Below are positions 54,549-64,000 of a DNA stretch of 64,000 nt, piece after piece (position 1 is the stretch's first letter; each line of letters begins with the position of its first letter). Position numbers and translations under genes: made by a program. Source of the stretch: Limonium bicolor. Its lineage: Eukaryota > Streptophyta > Magnoliopsida > Caryophyllales > Plumbaginaceae. The notes under the pieces were generated by a model. That model saw nothing but the letters and a program-made list of their open reading frames with translations, was not told where the DNA came from and made no database searches. Location: contig CM041777.1 in assembly GCA_023374045.1 (NCBI GenBank), positions 477,191,594 to 477,255,593 of the forward strand. Direction: 5' to 3'.

Positions 54549-54736
54549 AACAGCAGGGGCTGTATATCCCTCGCCCATAGGGCATTGATATTTAACAGCA
54601 GGGGGTTGTATATCCCTCGCCCATAGGGGCATTGATATTTAACAGCAGGGGGCTGTATATCCCTCGTCCATCAGGACATTTTTAATCTGACAGCAGGGGG
54701 CTGTATATTCCTCGTCCATACGGACATTTATATCTG
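54549..54736 (+). repeat. 47-bp tandem repeats with CAGC/GCTG and CCCT/AGGG stems, LTR copy 1
   Basis: Four units of AACAGCAGGGGGCTGTATAT plus CCCTCGCCCATAGGGGCATT. In the third and fourth units both stem sides changed together (CCCTCGTCCATCAGGACAT, CCTCGTCCATACGGACAT): GCCC/GGGGC became GTCC/GGAC, which keeps pairing. Confidence 0.85.
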
Positions 54737-55370
54737 GCGGTGGGGGCCATCTCTCCCAATTGGTATTCCATTCTTGATATTGGTTTCTTGGATCTATCTT
54801 ATTTTTCCTAGTCCTTTGTGACTATCTGAGTCTTCCTACTCCTAACGGAATGGGGGTTTAACTAAGGCAATGGATGTTCACTAACACATGATGGTGGTTT
54901 GTTTCACTAACCTTACTTTTATATTACTAACCTTTATTCTTATCCTGATATCTTGATTTGGTGATTTGTGAAATGTCTTGCTCCTCTGTGTGGTTTAAGT
55001 GATTGCTTTCAAGCTAATATTATTTAAGAGTTGTTTTATAAGTTTGTTTTTGGAGAATTGTACCAGTTCCATTCCAGGGAACTGACTCACCCCTCTCGGG
55101 GTGGGCTGCTTGGTTTCATCTTGCAGGTACAAGTTGATTTACAGGTGGCCACGAAGAGCATGAGTGATTGGGATGGGATTAGGTTTATGGAGAGTGAATG
55201 TATTTTATTATTGTTATGTTTGTGTTAAGTTTTCTCGAAGTTCAGACCGTAACTTAGTTAATTGTAATGGTTGTAATTGGTGAGGTTGGTACCGGGTGTT
55301 TGGAGCCCGATGGTATGTAGCACCTTTAGTTTATTTTCCGCTGTTGTTTTATTATTATAGGGGTGTTACA

Positions 55371-57280
55371 GAAAGTGGTATCAGAGCGTAGTTACGCTCT
55401 GAACCCGAGAAAACAAGCCGAGTGAAATACTTAGAATATAGGTGCACTTAAAACTGGGGAATTGGGGTAGAATTGGGAAGTGAGGATTCCAGTAAGGCAC
55501 GACTCCTAACCCTGCTTAGATTAGTGAATGATTTCTTTATACACTTTTCTTTTTATGAATATCTGTAGAGAATGGTGTGTTGTTGTTCTGTTCGAACATT
55601 AAACTACGGTAGAAATATAGGTTGGAATATCATCTATTAAGTACGATAAGATTTTGGTTGAGATAAACCAAATATTAAGCTATTTTTCAAAAGCATACTT
55701 ATGGAGAATACATTGCCAAAAATGCAATCCTTTAAAAGCTAGTACATGTTCTTAGAAATTTTAAAGAATACTTTTGATTGAAAACGGTATACAAATAGAA
55801 CTTTAAATAACTAAATTAGTATTGATATTATGTGAAAGTGCTTCAACTCCTTTAAAGTTTTAAAATAAATCTCAAGAATTACTTGGTACAAATTGTTGCC
55901 TAAAGGTAATGTTTGGATAAATCTTAAGTCTAGAGAACTATTAAGTTAACGAACACTAGTAGCATGCACCCGAACCCGTAAACCGCGCTAAAACTCTATG
56001 CTAACTTTAGAAAGAAAACACCTAAACCTAACACCCTACAGGAAGTGCCTGGTGCGACGAACTCCTAGGCCGAAAGTAGTGGGGGTGCACACCCACTTCT
56101 GGAAGTTTAGGGGCTAGACAAGCCTTGTCATTTAACCGTATATAATCTTCTACGCAGTTGATGGATTGTGTTGAACTTGAGGGGAAGTGGTGGTAAGACG
56201 TTACCATCATGAAATCTTGAGCTAGACATATTTCATTACTAGCCACAATGAACAATTCAAAACTTATATATTAAGATCCAGTACTAAATTCGTACATGTA
56301 AAGAGTTTACCGAGTTAAATCCATGGTGAAAAATACTTACCTATGGAGTGAAAACACATGAGTAATAATAAACTAAATACTATTGAGCCTTAAATACTGG
56401 GAGTATTGAGCGTCTAGTGAAAAAAAAAATTGAGAGTTACTTAAAGATTGGAAATTCTCATGTTTACTTGGAAGTTTAACATTATACATGTATAAAATTT
56501 TAGAAGCCACACTAACAGTGATATTTACCGAAAGCCACCATTATCTAAGAGAGTACTAAGATCTAATGATCAGAATAATACTTACATAGAACAAACCCTT
56601 GAAGTTGATTTTGGAAGATTATTGAGGATTATTAAATGATCTGAAATATTATTTTAAACTACTCAAATACGTTACACCTGATTTATAGCTTGTTAATATA
56701 ATTGATATGATAAAATGAACATATAATAGACATATAATGAATGGATAATACTCATAAGGTAAAATTTTATTACAGTTAAGAAAATACAAATACAAAACAA
56801 TCAAGAGAACAAATATATGTATATCTATCGCAGATAAAATCAACAGTGCAATAAAATTTACAACAAAGCTGGTTAATAAGGTGTTGAATTCTTTGAATGT
56901 GTCGTTAGTAGCGGTACGAGGGCGTACCTTAGCTCTTTTAAGGGGGATATACTGGCATACTCTTCCTTCGTCACCTCATCCAGATTATGTCATGTTGCCT
57001 TATTAGCAGAATGAGAGGTGTTTGTATGTGCTTGGGTTTTACATTATGATACAGTATGTGACTCTTGATTTTCATCATGCTATATCTTGGTATATCTTGG
57101 TTCATTTTGATTTTGAGTAATCTCGAGTGGAATGTTGTTATGGGAATGGGTGGAAGTAAAGGATTGAATTGGTATGGAATTTCATTGGAATTATCACTGT
57201 CTCAGCACACCCGAAGCGGTGTGAGTGCCTACTAGTTGATTTTAAACTTCGAGGCGAAGTTTCTTTTAAGGGGGATATAC
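55371..57280 (+). mobile_element. LARD internal region, 1.9 kb, non-coding
   Basis: PBS TGGTATCAGAGC at 55376-55387 overlapping a perfect inverted repeat TCAGAGCGTA/TACGCTCTGA (55381-55402), then ~1.9 kb without gag or pol motifs in any frame, then PPT TTTTAAGGGGGATATAC before LTR copy 2. A large-LTR, non-coding internal region is the definition of a LARD; it would need proteins from another element. Its PBS environment matches D, so a D-like chromovirus is the candidate helper (inference). Confidence 0.85.
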
Positions 57281-60200
57281 TGAAATACCCCTAAATTAAT
57301 TTAAATTAATTTATGGGATTTCTTTTATTAAACCTTTAATAATACTATTAAGTATTAAATTATTATATGGAATTATGAATATTAAATTATTGTATGGAAT
57401 TATGAGTATTAATATTATATGGAATTATGGAAATTATTTTAGGGGATTCCTCCTATTTAACTCTAAAGAATACAATTAAATATTTAATTATTATATATTA
57501 TTATATAGTATTATGAATTTAATAATAAGATTTATAAGTCAATAAATCTTGGGAAAATTTCTAAACACTCCAAGTATATTATAAAGATTTTAGAAAGAGT
57601 TGGAACATTGTTTTGAAACATAAAAGTCAAAATAAAATTATAGAAACCTTAAAGCTTATTAAGCCTTGCTAGGGTTGACTTTTTGAGAATGGTCAAACTA
57701 TCACATGAAACCTATACCAATAAATAGGTTATGGAAAACCATGAAGATCGATAAAAAGAACGTCAAAAACGGATCATTCTAGCCAAAGTTATGCTAGATT
57801 GAAGTTTAGAGTCAAAACTTTGAGATCTGCCACGTGTCAGTCAATCACAGGCCGCCCAACACTTAGTCGATTTTCTCCTTGTTTTTCGCCAACAGAAATC
57901 AGTTTGTTGCCCTATCTTGTGACCTTCATAACTTTCTCATCTTAAGGAATTTTTGAGTGTCGTCTTCTTTGTTGCCTTCTCCTACATTTCCTCTAAACAA
58001 CCATAACTCATTCTCACCCTAACTCATCCTAAATCAACCGGAAAATCGAATCAAAGTAGCCACCTTGCAAAAACCGAAACTGCAGTTTCCAGTTTTTCCT
58101 TCGAATCAGGTAACTTCGTCTAGCCATAACTTCTTCGTTTCTCATCCAAATTTCATGTTCTTTAGCTCGTTTTGAAGAGCTCTAATTCATCTACAACTTT
58201 CATGTTGATGACCAAAGCTAATTCCCAACCGTCTGGAAGAGAGAGGTGTCTAAAGTTTCGGATTTGTCATCTCATAAAATCATGGATTTTTTCCGGAAAA
58301 CGTAAGGTATAAACTCGTAACTTTCGGCTTAGATTTCTTTTTGTGCATTGCAAATTAGAGTGAGTTCTTGCTATCAATGTGTAGAGCTATGTTTCCTCTT
58401 TCGATTAAGCCCACATACGTATTCTAATTCGATCTAGAACTTAACTTATAGTTCCTCAAAGTGAGCTCCTCGAAACAGTCAAGTTTGAACCTTTTCCAGA
58501 AAAGCGAAATCGAATTCCTTCGATTTGTGCAATTCCGGTGAGTTTTTCTTCAAATTCTTCCGATGTTGTCAATCGGTTTTACATTGTCGACCAAACCCAC
58601 GTACCAATTTCGTTTATTATGCACTGTAATAGGAGAATTTGACAGATTTAAGTTCGAATATACGAAGAACCCTAACTTGGAATACCCAGAATCGTTTTTG
58701 CAATTTAGTGCACCTTAGATAGTAAAATTGGTATCAATAGAACCGCAAGAGAATTTCGAATCGATAGAAACAAAAATCAGCCGATTTGGTTCTGTGAGTT
58801 GAGAGGAATCGGTGATTTAGTACTCGGGATTTCGTTTGAGGTTGGGGAAGAACTGGCGCTTCAGCATCCGTCCGATCTGGACTTAAGGAAATGGACGGCC
58901 AAGATTAGATCGTAGATAATAAAGATGTTTTAAGTTTATAATGTTTCAGAATTTAACTCTAACTTGTTGAATTAATTTAAATACCTTCCCGAAGGTATTT
59001 TGACTTTAATTTTAATCATAGATTCCTTATTAAATCTAGTTTATTTTGATGTAAATTAATAAGGTTTTGGAGTTTTTAAACATAAGTTATGATTTTTGCA
59101 AGTTACGAGTTTTATGGAATTATTTGGATAATTTAAAAAGATATTTTTATGAAATAAAATTTTTATAATATGTCTAAAATGTTATAGTTACTGTATATTA
59201 AATTTGGGAATTTTTGGGCAATGGAAAAAGGTTTTAAAAATTGTGTTTAAGAGATTTCATAAGAATAACCTATAATATAAGGTTTTTAATGTAACCAAAA
59301 ATTAAAGTATGGTTTGTTAATGATCTTTTTAAGCTGGGGAAAATATGGGAAACTAAATTAACATTTTATAACAGTAAGTTTATAAATGTTTTGGTATTAG
59401 CTTTTAAGAGAAGTGAAATTATTTACATATATGTATATATACTTATATGGTAGGATTAAAATAGAAACTTATGTTAAATCAAGGAATTTAATTATTCTAC
59501 ATTTTATTTATTATATTATATGGGAGTTAGTATTTTTAATTAAACTAAGGAATAAATATATATTTTTACGCATTTATAAAAAGGGAATAAGTAGTAACTT
59601 AGAGTAAAATAAGGAACTAATAAATTAACACTTATAATAACTAAATATTATAAGAGCTAGAATCCTAAGATATAGTAAAAGAAATACTTTATGAAACATA
59701 CTTGGGATACAGTTAAAGGTTGTAATAATAAGATAGTTTAAATATAATATGTTACATAGGGGATGTCTTAATTAAATTCTAATACAGGTATACGTATATA
59801 TGTATTAAATAAATAAAGGGAAACACTTTATTTTATAAACCGTATATCGGTTGTAGTTATGCCTAAAAGTTATTAAACATAATTAAATACAATAAAACTA
59901 CATAAATAATGTTTTGAAATAATCCTAGTATATATAAATATATACACATTAAACAGAATAAAATTAAATACCTTATAGGAAATATAATACGAAGGAATTA
60001 ATAAGTTAAACTAAACCTCTACATAATACTAATAGGAGAATATTATATGAGGTGGTATTAAATTATAGTTATGTATTAGGCTTAAAGAGTTACCTTTGAA
60101 TTCCCAAGGTTTATATATAAACCATATTAATATACATGTATAGTATTATTTGTCGATGATCAGAATGTAAATCTAAAATTGGGATTAAGTAATTAATAAG

Positions 60201-61855
60201 TTAAAACTTAGGAAAAATTGTGATTACATAAAATGTTGTACAAATAGATCTTATTCTATAATTAATGATAAACAGATGTAATACGTTTACATCTAGATGT
60301 TCTTAATATATAAACCATAATAAAATAAGTAAAATACTTTTACATCTAAATGTGAGGTGGATTAGTAAGTCTATATTTAATCATTTCTTAACATTTATGG
60401 TATTGAAATATAACTTAATGTTTTAGGATAAAATCATTAAAAGGATTATGGTATTAAACTATATTAAACTATGATTTGGAAATTTATCTAAATAATAATC
60501 CTTAAGTTTCTTGGCATTAGATAAGCCATATGAAATACATTTATAACATTTATTACCAATACTTAGGATGTGAGTTTACAATTAAGTGAGGTATTTAGTA
60601 GTTAGAATTTATAGAAGGTTTATAAATAGGAATTTGATACTTAAAACCTTTGAACCTTTTATTAGATAAAACTAAGTTACATAAGATATTATATTGATAT
60701 ACTTTACGGTAATGGGAAATAATGATGGGTTATTTGAATATAAAATATGAGAATTTTCATAATAGATTATCTTATTAAATAATTAACAATTTCACTTATG
60801 AACCAGAATTTAATTCTCTGATAAATTCTACTCTATGTAGATATATTGTCCACCCTAAATACAATAAAGGAAATTAATTTATTAGGTTATTCCTTTGAAA
60901 CCTTAGGTTTTGTAAAACAATTTAAAACGTATTTAAGGCTTAAGTTTATTGAAGTTCAGTACAAAGGATTATACATAGTCTATAGAGAATGTGTGTAAAA
61001 ATAAAACATTTAGGAAATTAAATGTAAGTAAGGATACATAGAAGGTTATACTAAACACCTTATTGTATAGGTAATAATAAAACATATAATATACCTTGTG
61101 AATACTAAATGTAAGATTAATTCGTTAAATCTAAGTTAACTATAGTATAGTTTTCAGGATGAGAAGCTATTTAACATCTTATGACAAGTTTATTAATGGT
61201 TTGTAATTAAAAGTCATTCTGAACTAAGATGAGATAATTGAGTTTAGCAGTTCAATTAAGTTATAATAAAACGCGTCTACAACACTACGATTTCAATATA
61301 CAAGATGTAGATCTTAATTAAGTTAAGGGAAAGACTTAATCATAATGGGTTTATCTAGTGGATATTGGTTGAATACATAATCTTTACATTGTGGGATAGT
61401 AGTATAGTATTCTGAGATGAGTCCATCGTAGCATAATACAATGTTTATTCTAAATTAAGAATAAAGGTATTGAGCTTGAGATTATTATTGAAATTCTTAG
61501 ATTTAATTATATAATATAAACACATTTATGATATAGAGGTCTCAAAAATCTTGAATGTGAGGATTGTTGTTAAGTATGAATAAAGTGGATAGGAGTGGAC
61601 AATTAGCAAATGTTAATCGAATACATTCCTTGATCTTACCACCTTGGGCTATACAACGTTCTCAGATAACTCAAAGATTATACCTAACATTTAAGTGAGG
61701 GCTTAAAAGACAATTGAGACTTTGGAATAAGAGTAAGGAGTTTATTTAAGCTTAACATAGGCTACAAGTGATTGATGATAGACTACCTTTAATATTCTTC
61801 AGAGTACTGTTGATTGTTTGCGCAAGTTGACTAGAATTGCTACAGCGTTACCCAC

Positions 61856-62028
61856 GTACGATTTCTCGTACTCAGCTTGTTGTGTTTTGGACTTTATGGA
61901 ATGTTTTGTACGATTTCTCGTACTCAGCTTGTTGTGTTTTGGACTTTATGGAATGTTTTGTACGATTTCTCGTACTCAGCTTGTTGTGTTTTGGACTTTA
62001 TGGAATGTTTTGTACGATTTCTCGTACT
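61856..62028 (+). repeat. 52-bp hairpin tandem repeats, LTR copy 2
   Basis: Regular units with GTACGATTTCTCGTAC starting at 61856, 61908, 61960 and 62012, more uniform than in copy 1. Open frames here follow the repeat. Confidence 0.87.
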
Positions 62029-62385
62029 CCGATATTTTTGCTGATTGACTTGTGGAATGTTTTGGAAAACGCTAACCGAGTTTAAGAGGAATTTCTAAAA
62101 GGAATTGGTTGTGTGACTAACTCAGCTTATGTGACTAACGGAGCCTTGAATGTGAAACTCACTTGGGTTGGTTCCTTCTTTTTTGTTGTTCCATTAGACA
62201 TTGGCTGCTTAGGGTTTACGCTTCTGCACTCTGTAGGACTGAGTGTTTTGGTATTGCTCTGGGTAGTTAGTGATCTGGTAGGAATTTGGTAAAGGTCAAC
62301 TTTGGTAAATTCTTCTTTGACTCTGGATATCATTTCATCCATGAGCTGGTTCTTGATGTTTTGACGTGCGCGCGTCTTCAATGGT

Positions 62386-62576
62386 AACAGCAGGGGGCTG
62401 TATATCCCTCGCCCATAGGGGCATTGATATTTAACAGCAGGGGGTTGTATATCCCTCGCCCATAGGGGCATTTATATTTAACAGCAGGGGGCTGTATATC
62501 CCTCGTCCATCAGGACATTTTTAATCTGACAGCAGGGGGCTGTATATTCCTCGTCCATACGGACATTTATATCTGG
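62386..62576 (+). repeat. 47-bp hairpin tandem repeats, LTR copy 2
   Basis: Four units starting near 62386, 62433, 62480 and 62528 (AACAGCAGGGGGCTGTATAT and variants), with the same paired changes in units 3 and 4 as in copy 1. Confidence 0.87.
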
Positions 62577-63213
62577 CGGTGGGGGCCATCTCTCCCAATT
62601 GGTATTATTCCATTCTTGAGTTATTGGTTCTTGGATCTATCTTATTTTTCCTAGTCCTTTGTGACTATCTGAGTCTTCCTACTCCTAACGGGAATTGGGT
62701 TTAACTAAGGCAATGGATGTTCACTAACACATGATGTGGTTTTGTTTCACTAACCTTACTTTTATATTACTAACCTTTATTCTTATCCTGATATCTTGAT
62801 TTGGTGATTTGTGAAATGTCTTGCTCCTCTGTGTGGTTTAAGTGATTGCTTTCAAGCTAATATTATTTAAGAGTTGTTTTATAAGTTTGTTTTTGGAGAA
62901 TTGTACCAGTTCCATTCCAGGGAACTGACTCACCCCTCTCGGGGTGGGCTGCTTGGTTTCATCTTGCAGGTACAAGTTGATTTACAGGTGGCCACGAAGA
63001 GCATGAGTGATTGGGATGGGATTAGGTTTATGGAGAGTGAATGTATTTTATTATTGTTATGTTTGTGTTAAGTTTTCTCGAAGTTCAGACCGTAACTTAG
63101 TTAATTGTAATGGTTGTAATTGGTGAGGTTGGTACCGGGTGTTTGGAGCCCGATGGTATGTAGCACCTTTAGTTTATTTTCCGCTGTTGTTTTATTATTA
63201 TAGGGGTGTTACA

Positions 63214-64000
63214 GAAAGTGGTATCAGAGCGTAGTTACGCTCTGAACCCGAGAAAACAAGCCGAGTGAAATACTTAGAATATAGGTGCACTTAAAACTGG
63301 GGAATTGGGGTAGAATTGGGAAGTGAGGATTCCAGTAAGGCACGACTCCTAACCCTGCTTAGATTAGTGAATGATTTCTTTATACACTTTTCTTTTTATG
63401 AATATCTGTAGAGAATGGTGTGCTGTTGTTCTATTCGAACATTAAACTACGGTAGAAATATAGGTTGGAATATCATCTATTAAGTACGATAAGATTTTGG
63501 TTGAGATAAACCAAATATTAAGCTATTTTTCAAAAGCATACTTATGGAGAATACATTGCCAAAAATGCAATCCTTTAAAAGCTAGTACATGTTCTTAGAA
63601 ATTTTAAAGAATACTTTTGATTGAAAACGGTATACAAATAGAACTTTAAATAACTAAATTAGTATTGATATTATGTGAAAGTGCTTCAACTCCTTTAAAG
63701 TTTTAAAATAAATCTCAAGAATTACTTGGTACAAATTGTTGCCTAAAGGTAATGTTTGGATAAATCTTAAGTCTAGAGAACTATTAAGTTAACGAACACT
63801 AGTAGCATGCACCCGAACCCGTAAACCGCGCTAAAACTCTATGCTAACTTTAGAAAGAAAACACCTAAACCTAACACCCTACAGGAAGTGCCTGGTGCGA
63901 CGAACTCCTAGGCCGAAAGTAGTGGGGGTGCACACCCCTTCTGGAAGTTTAGGGGCTAGACAAGCCTTGTCATTTAACCGTATATAATCTTCTACGCAGT
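63214..64000 (+). mobile_element. Start of a third LARD internal region, runs off the window
   Basis: PBS at 63219-63230 with the overlapping inverted repeat at 63224-63245, then the same non-coding sequence as 55371 onward. The array continues beyond the right edge. Confidence 0.88.

Larger units (their letters stand above)
49487..55370 (+). repeat. LARD LTR copy 1, 5.9 kb
   Basis: Begins TAAAATACCCC (TG changed to TA; copy 2 has TGAAATACCCC) and ends ATAGGGGTGTTACA, followed by PBS. Extremely AT-rich centre (51100-53950). No coding capacity; the longest frames are 65-91 codons in repeats. Compared with copy 2 it lacks 36 bp near 49914 between two CATGAA copies. Contains two hairpin repeat arrays and the block ACTCACCCC...TTGCAGGTA (55083-55130). 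Confidence 0.88.
57281..63213 (+). repeat. LARD LTR copy 2, 5.9 kb
   Basis: Complete: TGAAATACCCC...GGGGTGTTACA. Nearly the same as copy 1 with scattered differences. Near 57712-57747 it has CCTATACCAATAAATAGG, a possible TATA region, missing in copy 1. It is followed by a PBS and a further internal region, so it too is shared. Confidence 0.9.

Noticed and set aside
55376..55402. tRNA-like sequence TGGTATCAGAGC and hairpin
   Set aside because: It is a primer-binding site complementary to the tRNA 3' end with an inverted repeat; no full tRNA fold or boxes.

Overview
This is plant nuclear DNA, most likely from a eudicot. It is almost entirely nested LTR retrotransposons: Ty1/copia polyproteins with short 261-bp LTRs, Ty3/gypsy chromoviruses of Tekay/Del type with LTRs of 2 to 5 kb, tRNA-iMet primer-binding sites, and a foldback DNA element. 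I see no intact host gene. A possible small two-exon gene lies at the left edge (384-810, minus).

Layout. 1-1236: left flank. 1237-2655: foldback element with ~0.35-0.4 kb inverted arms. 2656-3173: unclassified. 3174-8480: copia copy A1. The LTR at 8220-8480 is shared with a second copy, A2, whose 5' half is at 8481-10623 and whose 3' half is at 46778-49380. About 36 kb is inserted between the halves. The outermost insert is a solo gypsy LTR, B (10624-13824 plus 46383-46777, 5-bp target duplication ATAAC). Inside B is a minus-strand chromovirus block: LTR L1 (13825-18711), decayed pol C, LTR L2 (23300-27442), element D internal region, LTR L3 (42235-46382). Inside D's gag sits a complete younger chromovirus, E (33381-41943, target duplication CCTGA). 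From 49381 to the right edge is a tandem array of a non-coding large retrotransposon derivative (LARD) with ~5.9-kb LTRs and a ~1.9-kb internal region without coding capacity.

Most unusual content. Element D carries, between gag and protease, an AlkB-type 2-oxoglutarate/Fe(II) dioxygenase ORF with all metal and 2OG ligands visible (31271-31953, minus). A remnant of the same domain is in the diverged element C, so the cassette is older than the split of the two pol lineages. The gag stop, a GT donor just before it, and two AG acceptors of matching phase suggest that one donor could yield either Gag-AlkB or Gag-Pol by splicing. This is inference.

A second pattern is regulatory. The LTRs of B, D and E each carry arrays of 34-38 bp GTCCG...CGGAC hairpins at a ~72-bp period, although the sequences otherwise differ. 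The LARD LTR carries two other hairpin arrays. Three separate lineages in this window (copia, chromovirus C/D, LARD) are present as LTR-internal-LTR-internal chains sharing LTRs, which points to repeated unequal recombination. All coding copies are damaged. The most intact reading frames are the copia RT-RNase H regions and E's RNase H-integrase-chromodomain frame.
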